Positions 22,520 through 34,384 of a stretch of 64,000 nt of DNA are shown piece after piece. A model generated the notes under the pieces. That model searched no databases, was not told where the DNA came from, and worked only from the letters and a program-made list of their open reading frames with translations. The position numbers and the translations under genes are program-made. The stretch's first letter is position 1. Every line of letters starts with the position of its first letter. Origin of the DNA: Rotaria socialis (Eukaryota > Rotifera > Eurotatoria > Philodinida > Philodinidae); the NCBI GenBank assembly GCA_905331475.1, contig CAJNYU010000350.1, positions 1 through 64,000 on the forward strand, given 5' to 3'.

Positions 22520-25285
22520 CTAAGATGTTGATTGAATATCTGTTGTTGTTGTTGTTGTTGGTAAACATTCTGCTCGAACTTCAAAATGAAGATCGATATC
22601 CTCTTTTATTTCCTGATCACCTATTACATGATTTTGTGTTATACCATTAGGCATAAGAGATTCTTTCAACAATATTTCATTACATTGATCACATACACGA
22701 CATTGTGGAGAACTGAAATAGGAGAGGATCTTTTTTTCCCCCGAATAATTCACTTTAAACTAACTTTGCTTTTGGACCTTGTATCCAATTATTTGAACAA
22801 TTGTAACAAAATATTTTTTGACAATGTCGGCAATGATGCTATGAAAAATAGATGTTTCTAACGAAATCAAACACATATAATAACATACTTTTCTTACGGT
22901 CCATCCAAATACTATATTACATTCCGTACAATTCAAAACTTCTTCATCGGGAACCCATTTTTTTGCTTGTTGTTCTTCAAGTTTTATTTCGTACGAATGC
23001 ATAGTATCGAATAATTCCGCTTTTTCTCTAAACGAAAAACAGAACTGTCTTTTCTTGCGTAAAATGTGAAATATCACAATTTTATCTGAGAAATTTTCAT
23101 GATAATGTCCGATATGGTCTGTGCTTCAAAGACTACTTTTTATACTGAAATGGTTCCTACCGAACAGCTTTCACCAGTCGACGTTTCATTTCTTCAAAAT
23201 CAAGTGTTCTTTCTTGTAGTGTAATCTCTAACTTTTCTTGAATAGTGTTGCGCTTGTTCTAAAAGAAAAACAATGAATAAAAAGTGTTTCCAAAAAAAAC
23301 GAAGATTATTATTTACTCGTTCATTTTCCATTAATAGTCGTTCATCTTCAAGTAAATTTTTTGACTTGAAACAGAAAAATATTATATAAATAAGTCAAAT
23401 TTTTTCCGAGTATTACTTTTTCAAGTTCAATTTTTAATAATTCAATTTGTTGGTTTTGCTCATTTGAATACGATAAATTTTGTTCTTGCTAGAAATAATG
23501 AAATGCAATCAGAATATAAAAAAATAAAACGCAAACATGACCTACCATCAATTGTAATTCCTGCGTTTGTTCAGCATATTTTTGTTGCAATTCATTGATA
23601 AGAATATCTTTATTTTCGATCTCTGATTGGTATTGGGCTAGCTGACTTTCATAATCTTTCATTGTCTAAATATAAAACATTATGAAAGATTTCAATTTTC
23701 TGAACTATTTTTCGTACATCTGTTGTTGTTGTTGTTGAAGGCTCAGTGAAAGCAGACAAAAGTTGAAGATTGAGATTACTTATTTCTTCATTTAGTGAAT
23801 TTATTTGAATTTGTAATTTTTCATTTTCACTATTTAATTTATCGACTGTTTCCTTATCGGTCGATTCATGAGAATTACCATTTTCATTCGAAGAACATTG
23901 AATTTCAACATCATTCGATGGATGTTGAGTTTGTAGTTGCATTTCTAATTCATGATATTTTTGTTTCCAATAAATTATCGTATTTTCAGGATCTTCATCA
24001 ACAGATGAAAGTGATTGTGCTGCGCTGCCATCATTGATTGATGATTCTAGATTCTAAAAATATATGATTTCATTTCCAAAAACAAAGAAAGAAAAATTGT
24101 TTTTCTTATACATGAAAAATGGTTGGTAAGATTGGAATTGTAGTTGAAGTATTTGGAAGAACTGAAACGATGGATTGAGAATCAACACTACTCTAAAATA
24201 ACATCACCGAAAGTTAGACTTAATTTTGTCGAAAATAATTTCACTTTCGGATTTCTGATCTTTACTGACGAGTTCTATTCGATTAGCAGTCTGATATATA
24301 TTCATTAAAATGTGCTCTCATCGTATGCTGCATTTTTAAACGAATCTTTTCTTATGAGAACCCTAATGCGTTTCTCAATAAGTTCGGGTTATTATTCTTT
24401 TCGTACCATTGATATAAGACTTGACACACTAATATTTCTCATTCTTGATGCAGCATCGGATAATGTTTTTGGACGATGTTCAGTTGATCTATGAACAAAA
24501 TCAATAATTAATCATTGCCGTTTTTTTTTATACCAAAAACAAACTCGGCTGTTGGCCAACAAATATCAAGTTGATAGTGTGCTTTCGAAAGAAGATCATA
24601 TCGAAGATCATTTAATTGGTATAAAGCTTGAACAATACGATTCATATATGATGGTGTAGTCCAGAAACATTCATCGATATAAAATTGGCTATAATTCGAA
24701 AGAAGGCATTGTTTTGTCAATTCATGGATTTGATCTCTTACTTGACAGTTTTTGTCATCATGAAACTATGTTGAACGACATCGCCTAAACGATGATTTTG
24801 TAAACAAAAACGAAGAAATAAACGTCCACGACCAGTAGAAGTTTTTACTTCTTGACTATTAAGAACATATAAAACGGTGTCGTATAGAGCTTTGCTTTCT
24901 TTGAGTGCGACAGAAAAAAAATTCCAATAACTTTGCTTATTACTAGTAGTATTTAATAAAGATTTTCGATCTTAAATGTACAATATAAGAAAATCAATTC
25001 TAGAAAATAACGATCTATGCGTTTTACTTTTGATGTCAAGTTGTAATAACTGCTCAAAATGTTGAAAGAATAATTGTAAATGAATATTTGAATCATCGAT
25101 TATTATCGAATGTTGATTATCAGTTTCATTTAGCGATTCTGCATATTGAGAATGTAATATATTTGTTTTCTCTGCAATCATAATGTTCATCTTTTAGTTT
25201 CCGACGCTTTTTTTGTTTATTTACCTTCAATTATTTCAATGGATCGTAACACAGAAGAAAGTTTATGGATATCTTGTGTAGACAT
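22520..25285 (-). CDS. RUN, coiled-coil and FYVE-finger protein (FYCO1/RUFY type)
   Basis: It starts MSTQDIHKLSSVLRSIEIIE at 25285. The N-terminal 200 or so residues (HLQLFFQHFEQLLQLDI, TSTGRGRLFLRFCLQNHRL, FWTTPSYMNRIVQALYQL) have the layout of a RUN domain, which binds small GTPases or kinesin adaptors. A long coiled coil follows, rich in Glu, Gln, Leu and Asn, from LEMQLQTQ to EEMKRRLVKAVR. Near the C terminus is a complete FYVE zinc finger: WVPDEEVLNCTEC, then RKHHCRHCQKIFCYNC and CRVCDQC. The WxxD, R(K)HHCR and RVC signatures, which bind phosphatidylinositol 3-phosphate, are all present. The FGWTVRKHHCR phrasing is closest to FYCO1 from memory, but no GOLD domain follows; the protein ends about 60 residues later with a poly-Thr tract. 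Likely an endosome or autophagosome transport adaptor. Confidence 0.82.
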
Positions 25286-26897
25286 CTTCAATGAAATATT
25301 TAGATAAATGACAAGAGCTGCATAGGCTTTGAAATATCTAACCTCACCTGTTTTTATTTTAGTAGAGCAAGTTAAAGTATATCTATTGGTTGAGAGTCAT
25401 CATTCAACATGCATGACATCTCAAGTTTTTCGATTGGTACTAACTGTCGTGATAGAATGATAACAGATGAGGTCGCTACTATGGTGAAGTTTCCAAAGAT
25501 GAATAATCGCATGAATAGAAAATAAGAACAATAGATTTCATGAGAGTGATATTACTGTTTCAAAGATGGCTCCTATCTATATTAAATTTATTTTATACAA
25601 TCTAACTCACAACAAGACGTACAGAAGTTGAACCAACTAAACTTTTTAGGAATGACTTTTATAGGCGTTGGATGGACGCTACCCATGTTCATCATCGTTT
25701 TATGAAACTAGACGGTGATAGGTTATCACTGGTAGCTTATCATATGCAATTAGAACCAATAGAATCACTGTCCAATTTTTACTCTCATCCATCCCAACAA
25801 TTGTTTGACGTAAAATAGCTGTTGTATGTTAATAATGTGATTTGTGCGAAACGAATTAGAAGTATTGCTTTAAGAATTCTTCTATACTATATTAAGTGTA
25901 ATGCTAATGCTCAACTAATATAAAATATTATTTAGGATAAAACTATTAAAAGTTATGGTACTAAAGTGAACTATCATACATATTCAACGGAATCAAGGTA
26001 TCATTTTAAATTGGAAATAAATTAGGATATATTTAAAATATAAGCAAACTCTCTTCCTATAATCTTATAATAATAAAACTATCGTTTAACTTAATTGGAC
26101 ACTAATCTTTTTCTTCAGAGACTAAAAACGCATTATTGAGTTATGTTTGATATCAACCTCTTCGAAATTTTTGATTTCATACAAACGTGATGATAATTAA
26201 CTAGCTAGAAAGATGTGTAAAAATTGAACAAGTATTATGAATTATTTTAGAAGGGTATGATCAAGTTTCGAGCGAAAAATGTTACGAGCTCAATAATAAG
26301 CTAGAGCGTTTCGTTATGTTTATCCTTCTCAGATTAATCAATTTTTAATCATTTTCGTGTTTTGATATTCACTTTTCTAAATCAGAATAATGTTTCAAGA
26401 TTGAAAGATGATTTTGATGAGAATTAAGAATACAATAGAACAAGCATAATAAAAAAGATGCATTTTTCAACTGAAACTTATTCAGTCTGCCACTATTCAA
26501 TTAATGATATATTATTATGAAAATGTTCCCCATAAAATAAGAAAGATGTTTTTTATTCTTGACAGTAAATCTATTTTTAAATAATTTTATTCATATCATA
26601 TTAATGTCGAAAGAGAGAAACCTGTTTTTCATACAAGCATTTTATCGTCGAATATGAATGTATGTATATATTCTTGCTTCGAGCACCCTCTTTTTCATCT
26701 TTGAGGCTCAATGTCTTTCTATTGCAATGGAAAACAAGTGTCTGTAAGTCAAAGTGTATGTAGATTATCTTAACCTATGTTTAGGAGAGGAGAAATATTT
26801 GCTTCTTTTTGTATAGAATGTTTTAACATTTAATAGATACGCTACTTGTTCTCTATCATAATTTTTGTAACTTTTATCATGTAAGAGATATTTATTC
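25286..26897. other. Intergenic between divergent FYVE and GT8 genes
   Basis: About 1.6 kb of AT-rich sequence with no recognisable exon, RNA gene or repeat. It serves as the upstream region of both genes. Confidence 0.45.
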
Positions 26898-27983
26898 ATG
26901 CATCGTATTGTATGCGCCGTTAATGAGTCTCTCTATTATCAAATGCTTTGTAAAGGTTTACTTCTGTCTCTACTAAAATATCAATCAATCCCATGGAAAA
27001 TTACAACTCTACTCGATGGTGCACATTGTCAACCATTAAATGATCTTGGTCAAAACATCGAGATTACATCTGTCAAACCATTAGATATTATCTGTGGATC
27101 TGTTTCATCTCGAACTACATTCGCTCGACTTGAGATTCCGTATCTTTTTCCACATGAAAGAAGAATTTTATATTTAGACGTTGATACTTATACTATGAAT
27201 AGTATTCACGAACTTTTCACTATTCCATTTAAGACAATTGCTGCAGTCGTTCCTGGAACACATTTAATGATTAAAGAATTCATAAATCGCGAGTTTAAAG
27301 CAAATCTTACTAAAATGGATTATGAATTAGATGGAATTCGTTATTCAGTCGGTGAAAAAAATCACAAATATTTTAATGCTGGCAAGTAAAATCTTTTTGG
27401 ACTAATCACTTTTTTCTCAAAAACGTACTATTAGTTTTAAGTGTTTTGAGTAAACATAAAATTAATCATTATATTTTATTGATTTTATGCAGTCAAGTTT
27501 TTATATGCAATAAATTTGAAATAAAATGCAATACCAAACTTTGATTTAATTCAGTAACTGAATTCCTTAATATAGAATATGTATGTTTTGTTTTTGTCAG
27601 GTGTAATGTTAATCGATGCATATAAATGGCGCGAACTTCGTATTAAACAACATGTTCAAGCTCTAGCACTTTCACATCCATCAGCTATGTATACAAGTGA
27701 TGAAATGGCGCTTAACCTAATTTTTCGTGGTCATTTAACTCAGCTTCAACAGTGTTACAATACGTTTTCATTTACAGAGACATATCTCACTGAAATGCCG
27801 CGTATTTGGCATTTCAATACATATAAACCTATTGTTCATGCACCATTAGCTCAATTTGATACATGGTTATCAATCTTTAAAGCAACAGATCAAATACTTC
27901 TAAAAAAACTAGAAAAGATCTCTCAAACATTGGGAAAATTAGCTATGCTAGCATTAAAAAGTGAAGATTATAATCAAATTTGA
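26898..27983 (+). CDS. GT8-family glycosyltransferase, bacterial-like
   Basis: Two exons encode about 290 aa starting MHRIVCAVNESLYYQMLCKG. Family features: ARLEIPYLFPHERRILYLDV, with the metal- and UDP-sugar-binding LDVDT (DxD); IAAVVPG; and YFNAGVMLIDAYKWR, the NAGVxLxxxxxWR motif of GT8 enzymes. There is no signal peptide or membrane anchor. This short soluble layout is that of bacterial GT8 lipopolysaccharide-type transferases rather than animal glycogenin, xyloside or LARGE enzymes, so horizontal origin is plausible but untested. The frame joins only if the intron starts with GC: GCTG then GCAAGTAAAA, ending TTTGTCAG at 27598, which restores the motif. GCAAGT is the usual form of rare GC-AG donors. 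The intron is about 215 nt. The acceptor sugar is unknown. Confidence 0.8.
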
Positions 27984-28410
27984 CAAATCTATAAGTAGGT
28001 TGATCCATGGAAGTCAAATTTAAAATAGATGTATTGTAGAAAGTGCTGATCAATCGACCGCCTTATATTCAAGGATAAAAAGTATACTAGTATACTGAGA
28101 ATTAAATTGCTTTAGAAGTTTGCAATGCATCCCAGTATTTTCATGAATTTATTTCTTTTGAAAATGAGAAGTTCTCATTTTTTCAAACTATTTTTAAATC
28201 TTATATGATATACTTTTATATTTATTGTGACTTAGTCTAGCAGCATAGAAATCATTGTATTATAATACTGTCACTTTCAGAAAAAAAGTAGAAATATTTG
28301 TTTTTGTTTTAGATTTTTGAAGAATTTTCAAAAATTAAGTTCATAATTGAACGTGATGTTGATCTAGTTATTTTGCATTAACTAAAAATAAATCATAAAA
28401 GAATTTCGAA
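27984..28410. other. Gap between GT8 and nucleotidyltransferase
   Basis: About 430 bp of AT-rich sequence with no gene. The two genes run in the same direction. Confidence 0.5.
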
Positions 28411-29277
28411 ATGGAAAAACAGAATAAAATTATTCAATATTTAACTGAATTTTTTCGTCGAGATATCAACCGTATTCAAGGTGCAATTCTAATCGGATCG
28501 TTCGGAAGAGGACAAGGTTCGCCAGAATCTGATATTGACATTGAATTGCTAATAGAAGAAGAAAAACTTATCGTCGATGAATTCACTAACGATATTATAC
28601 AATTATTTAACGATACAGAAGATTCGTTAGCCATAAAACATACACTTTGGCTTGGAGATCAACGAAAACTTGCTCTTTATCATGGATCACAACTTCTGCT
28701 CACTGAGCTTTATCTTTATAGTAAAACAATACTAAAAAAAAAGTAAACATTGCTCCATAGAATTTGTGTTTTATTAATTTTAGCACAATTATCTCAATTC
28801 GATAAATATTTTCTTGGTTCTCGAATTATTGATTTACAGAAATGTATTTTGGTTGATCGAACATATATAATTCATCAACATCTCAAATATATTCTTGCTT
28901 TACCATATGATAATCGACATGGTCTAATTCGTGATTTAGTAGCTAGTATTCGTTATCAATTAGAATCGACGTCATCTGCTAGACGACGTTGTGATGCATA
29001 CAAATTCTATTTTCTTTCAAATATTGCTCTACATGAGCTTGTCAGACTCACTTACGTATTAGATGGTAAAATGGAATACAATTACAATCCTCCTAAATCT
29101 ACTGTCAATCCAGATTTGTCATCGACAATGAATTTAGATGAAAGTGAAGTACATTTGAAAAATCTTATCAAATTTTTTTTACAACAACTTGATCGGATTG
29201 AAAACGACGAAGAACTAATGGTCAAAACAGCTCGTAATTTCTGTCAAGATCTTATAAAACGAGATTCTATATTGTAG
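28411..29277 (+). CDS. Nucleotidyltransferase-domain protein, possibly broken
   Basis: It starts MEKQNKIIQYLTEFFRRD. The first 110 residues are a minimal nucleotidyltransferase domain with the signature GSFGRGQGSPESDID (GSxxRG then SDxD), the NTP- and metal-binding motif; IKHTLWLGDQRKLALYHG follows. The remaining 165 or so residues are helical and end CQDLIKRDSIL, as in bacterial nucleotidyltransferases of the aminoglycoside/lincosamide-modifying type. Substrate unknown. The two halves lie in the same frame but are separated by a stop at 28744-28746. A GT-AG intron at 28743-28783 (41 nt) would remove it but leaves the frame off by one. The junction lies in a run of nine A, so an assembly length error, an unusual intron or a real lesion are all possible. 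No close animal counterpart comes to mind; possible horizontal gain. Confidence 0.65.
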
Positions 29278-30372
29278 AAAATATTCAATACAGTTTGGCA
29301 TTTTATCATTTTCATATATTACAATTCAACTACTCAGTTTCATTGTGATGAAAAAGTATTAAAGAATAATAGTTTCGAAAAACAGTATCTTTTAAAAACA
29401 AAATTCAATAATTAGTCTATCTGTTGTACGAATGGTAAAAATCAAAATCTTATCAAAGACTTCCACGTTGCTATTTTTGTCAATAGTTCTTAGTAGTAAT
29501 GTTCATTTAAGTGTAGATTGAATGTCTTTTAATGCTGTCTACATCATGATAAAAAATGGCTAACCTGAATGAATTTATATTGTTTGACAGATATGAAACA
29601 TAGAGATTGACTTGAATAATGAAAGATATGACACTGTGATATTTAGATACTCACGTAAACGCAATCATAAAACAGCTCTGTCATTGGAAGATGCCACTAA
29701 AAGATACTCGCAGAACAATAGTGAAACGTTTGAAAATTTCTTTAATAATTCAGTTAAGATTTCAAATTTGGCATTACTAGGTTTCTACTTGTACTATTGA
29801 AAATAATAACAAAAGTTAAGATGTCAATCGTCAATTTACAATTTAGGTGAAGTAAAAGAAATTCAAAAGCGAAACAAAAATTGATGCATAAGTAAAAGAA
29901 AATAATAGAACAGTAGATAAATGGAAGCGACAGATTCATAATTCCGGTCGTCATACCATTACTGGTTACAAAGAAAAATGACAAGAAAGCTGCATGTGTT
30001 TCTATTCCATTCGATAGTGTTACATAGATAACATTTACATGAAAATTGATGAGAACTTTATTTTCTACTTTCATCACTTTATTTGCATATAGTGTCACTT
30101 TTTTCTTTCATTTATTGTGAACTGTATAATCAATTAAAAATAATATGAGGCCGAATAGGAAAGGAAAATTCTGAAGCGATCCATCCATAAAATTCTTGTT
30201 TAATTTTATGTACACAGTAGAAGAATTTGTTTTCAATCAATAGCATATTTTTATTTTATTCTTTTGTATTTTCTCTTACGGATTGAGGAAAACTTCCTGT
30301 TGTGGTATCCATTGTTTAATTCTTGAAGTTTATCTTTGCTTTTCGTAATATCTATAAAGAAAATTATTTCTC
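29278..30372. other. Intergenic, no gene seen
   Basis: About 1.1 kb of AT-rich sequence. Short frames at 29612-29800 (+) and 29754-30098 (-) show no domain and were not called. Confidence 0.45.
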
Positions 30373-31378
30373 ATGGGGAACAATGCTATACTCAAAGCTG
30401 GAACATCTAAAGAACTGACTTCGCAAGGTCTCGTCTTTATCTTATTTAAATATCAATTTAATTAAAATGATCTGCATTTAGATATTGCTCGATTAAAGAG
30501 ACAATCGAGACTTAGTGAACAAGGTAAGAGAATGTTGTATACACATAATATCAATGAAACTTTTTCGCTTTTCAGAAATTAGAAATTTACACGAAGTAAA
30601 TGTTCCAGTCTATTATTAGATATTTCACCGTTTCAAATTGCCTATTTTCTATTTTTTTAAAGACTTTTTGGAATGATTTTCCAACAGGTAGATTGGACAA
30701 AAAAGGATTCATGAAATACTACGAAGATGTAAAAGATGACAAAGATAGAACAAGTATCTTATGCGAGTATGTACACATAACTATTAACAATATATTTCGA
30801 ATTGTCATTTTCTTGCGATAAAAAAGTCATGTATTCGCTGTCTTTGATAAAAATCATGATGGTACAATTGATTTCAGTGAGTTCTTATTGGCTGTTTCAG
30901 TGGGTACCCCACATGATCTAGATAGTCATCTTGATTACGTTTTTGAAATGTGAGAACTTTTCATATAATCGTTGTTCAAGTTTTTCATTTATTTTATAAC
31001 TATTTAGGTGTGATGTTTCAGGTGATGGCAAAGTGGATATCAATGAACTGGCTACTTTTCTGTCAGCTTCAGTAGGACTTTTGATATCGTTTAATTCAGA
31101 ATTAAATTTTTTCTTATATTAAAATATGCATGAATTCTATTTTATCTTTAGTTAATCATCGTAGGGAAAACTGATGAAAACGATAATCTTGGCCCAAGAA
31201 AGTTAGCAGCTGATATATTCAATACACTAGGCATAAGTGAAGATAAGAAATTGGTCAAAGTAGACTTTATCAAAGGGTATACTTTAAAGCGTTGGTTCTC
31301 GTTATTAATGCGGATAATTGAAATTCTAGATGTAAACGTGCTCCACATCTTCGTGAGCTTTTTGGTGGTGGCAAATGA
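30373..31378 (+). CDS. Neuronal-calcium-sensor-like EF-hand protein
   Basis: Eight or so short exons encode about 190 aa, starting MGNNAILKAGTSKELTSQ. Gly2 could allow N-myristoylation as in recoverin/NCS proteins, though Ile at position 6 is a poor match to the usual Ser/Thr. In order: an N-terminal helix (DIARLKRQSRLSEQEIRNLH), the NCS-type first, cryptic EF-hand (FPTGRLDKKGFMKYY), then DKNHDGTIDFSE and DVSGDGKVDINE as canonical calcium loops, and a degenerate fourth region (NTLGISEDKKLVKVDFIKG). It ends RAPHLRELFGGGK. The PxG-x-LD pattern in the first EF-hand and the overall length fit the frequenin/hippocalcin/KChIP group, which link calcium to membrane targets. Only two loops look able to bind calcium. 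An AATAAA signal lies at 31514-31519. Confidence 0.8.
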
Positions 31379-32792
31379 ATTCTAACTACAAATCATCATA
31401 TGCATATACATCAATCTTACAGAATCGAGTTTGGTTCATTCCATTTTTTTCAATGATATATAAATCCTCTAATCTCTATTGTGTGTGAAAACATTCTATA
31501 TTTCATAATTTTCAATAAAAATAAAAATTTTCCTTTTTATTGTACTCTGATGAATAATGAGAAAAAAATTAAGTTGAAATAGTTTAAGCAAATGTAATCA
31601 CCAGAATTAATGTTATTAAGATTGTTCAATACATTATAAATGTCAAACTAGAGAAATTTGTTAAACCAACGGAACTAACCTATTTCTTGATAGCAATACA
31701 TTGATACAAAAAAATAGTGATACGATATTTATAAATGTACAAAATGATTCAAAATTTGCACTGTGAAATGATTCAAGTGTCTAACAACTTAATAATGTAT
31801 CAGATGCAGCATGTATAGACGAAAGAAACTTCATGATGAAAGTTCATGAGTAGGATGATGATTACGCCATAAATGTGTAGATGCACAAGCATAGTCTTGG
31901 GCATCTTGTATTTACTCAAGAAGCATTTTAAATAGTTTTTTTTAAACTCAAATAAAAATTGTTTTACCAGATAAATACTAATCGCTCCCTATGTCAGAAT
32001 TTAAATTCAGTTATAATAACTATTTGCCTTTCGTCTGCAATATAGTCTCTTTTTTTTCTAACAATATATATATATTCAAAACTACGAAGACCTCAACTCA
32101 AGCCTCAACTGCATGTTCTACGTTAGTTTTATTTAAGCAATCAGAATGATTGAAATCATGTATTTGATTCTTATTTCGTGAATCTACTAGATTATTTTTT
32201 GATAGTACAACAAGTATCACATCTACTAATACTCATGTAATAGTCATATTATTTTTTAATTTTTAACTAAGAAATATTTTCGAAATCGTTGTGCCTGTTA
32301 ATTTAAGAAATCTGGTCAATTCTGTTTGTAGACACTGTACGAGGTTTCGATATTTTTCGAAAAAATCGTTCTACATCAAAACTGTTATCATTCATACAAT
32401 AGTAGATTCGTGAAAGAAAAAGAAATTTACCTGAAAAGCTCAAGATAGATGGCTTGTACACGTGGCAATTATTTATTTGTTCCTGATTTGCTATTTTCTA
32501 TTTCTAAGGCTTGCAAAGAATTTGTCATAACTTAAGTAAAGAGTTTATTGAGTTTCTGAAAATTATTAATGGTGTTAGCATTTTAGAAGACTGACTGTTT
32601 GATATCTTTTATTTTCATTATCATCTTTTTTTCTCTTGTTGGTAGAGTAATAAAAACAATGTCATCGTTGTGGAGGTACCTTCTGATTGGTTGATGTGCT
32701 TCAAGCATTATGGTAGCTTTTGTATATTCTACATCGAATTTGTTGATGCATGACAGTAGGATGCTTCTTTAACTGCGCCATTCATTTTTAGC
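31379..32792. other. Intergenic, no gene seen
   Basis: About 1.4 kb between the calcium sensor and KCMF1. AT-rich, no exon or repeat recognised. The last bases form a splice-acceptor-like tract (see 32780-32792). Confidence 0.45.
32780..32792 (+). promoter_or_regulatory. Acceptor-like tract abutting the KCMF1 start
   Basis: TTCATTTTTAG followed by C and then the KCMF1 ATG at 32793. A pyrimidine-rich AG site this close to the start codon suits either spliced-leader trans-splicing, known in bdelloid rotifers, or a 5' untranslated intron. No donor was identified upstream. Confidence 0.4.
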
Positions 32793-34124
32793 ATGTCAAC
32801 TCATGAAGGCGTCAGCTGTGATGCTTGTGGTAAAAGCAACTTTCGTTGTAAGCGTTTCAAATGTCTAATTTGCTATGATTATGACTTGTGCTCCACATGT
32901 CGTGAACAAGATGAAATATCCAGTAATCACACAAAAGAACATCCTATGCAATGTAAATGATGGTTTCTATTGTTAGATATTGTATAATGAATTCATTATT
33001 GTTCGATTTAAGGTATTTTAACGCGACCAGATTTTGATTTATATTATTACGGCGAAAAATGTACATCTGATCAACCTCAATCGCTAACTTGCCCATTGTG
33101 TGGCGATATGGGCTTAGGAGTTTCATTTTTGAATGAGGTTTTATCACCGAATAATAATTCAGAACATACTGATTTTTTTCAACATCTTCAAATAAAACAC
33201 GGCAATGATCAACAATTATATGAAGTTATTTGTCCAATATGTGCTGCTATGGCGAATAGTGAATCAAATTTGGTAACTGCAGATCTTATTTCACATGTGA
33301 CTAATGATCATCAAGATTTACAAGTTAACACACCATCCTCAACTGGTAGAGAAACAAATACTTACTTAAGACAATCATTATCAACTAGAGATTATGATTT
33401 TGGCATTGGTGCTGGGCTTCGTAGTGGATTTCGACGTGGATCACTAAGAACAACTAATCGAAGAGAAACTCAAGCAAGAGGAAGTGGACCTGTAAGTCAA
33501 CATTTTGTAATTGACACCTCATCAGGATTACCTACAGTTGTTAGTGGAAATGACCCAATCACTAATTTACTGACACAATTATCAAATATACGACGATTAG
33601 CAGCAGTGAATAATAATAGCCCATTGACACCGTCATCAAATACAATTAATCTTCAAACACTTACACGTCTACAATATGAACGTGAACGTCTTCGTGCAGT
33701 AGGGCGTTCTCATCATCATGTTCTCCCTCCTCCTCCTCCCTCTTCACGTCATTCTCAGCAATCATTATCTACATCTAATAATGCATCATCTATGGAAAGT
33801 GATATTTTCGATTCGCTTTTCTCTTCATCTCTTTTTACTGATCCATCCAATTCGACTACTAATAGTCATCACACTTGGACAAGTATCCTTGCTCAACAGT
33901 CATCCACACCTGAACAACAATCTCAAACCTCATCTAAAATAAAGACGCCTATAAAAATAAGTACCGAATCTGATCCTTCATTATTACGACGAATTTGTGA
34001 TGAATCTATATGTTCCTCTTCTATTCTACCAAGTTCAACAGTCATACATTCATCAAAGCAAAAGAATGATTTCGTTCAGAGTGTACTTCTTTCTAGTTTT
34101 TCTTATTCAATTAATGATAAATGA
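32793..34124 (+). CDS. KCMF1: KCMF1-type E3 ubiquitin ligase
   Basis: Two exons (32793-32952 and 33013-34124, phase preserved) encode about 423 aa. The start, MSTHEGVSCDACGKSNFRCK, nearly repeats the vertebrate MSRHEGVSCDAC. A ZZ-type zinc finger follows (CDAC, CLICYDYDLCSTC), then HPMQCILTRPDFDLYYYGE, then C2H2-like modules with CPLCGDMG, HLQIKHG, VICPICAAM and HVTNDH. The middle holds GNDPITNLLTQLSNIRR, like the DPIAELLSQLSGVRR block of KCMF1. Low-complexity Ser/Pro/Thr sequence fills the rest, with a short conserved end (KNDFVQSVLLSSF, like LFVQELLLSTL). KCMF1 works with UBR4 in N-degron and lysosomal or proteasomal quality control. PAM begins 261 bp downstream on the same strand. Confidence 0.93.
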
Positions 34125-34384
34125 CTTTTTAGTAAGATAGTTATTTATGTATACCAATAATTTTCTTTTGTCTATTGAACATTCATAGTCATAATTTATT
34201 TCGTTTAACTTCAGATGTAACATTCCTTTTTTTCGATTCTCTATTCGATTTCTTTTCCTCCGTATTTTGACCTAATCAAAAGTGTGCGTAAGTCAACAAA
34301 CATGAAAAAAATATATAAAAATAATGTCACTGCTCAATTATTTTAAGTGTTTTTTCTACTGTACAAAAGAAAACAATCGGTATA

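Noticed and set aside
22535-22562. GTT trinucleotide run
   Set aside because: It encodes the poly-Thr tail of the FYVE protein.
33718-33942. 74-aa plus-strand frame
   Set aside because: A shadow of KCMF1 in another frame.
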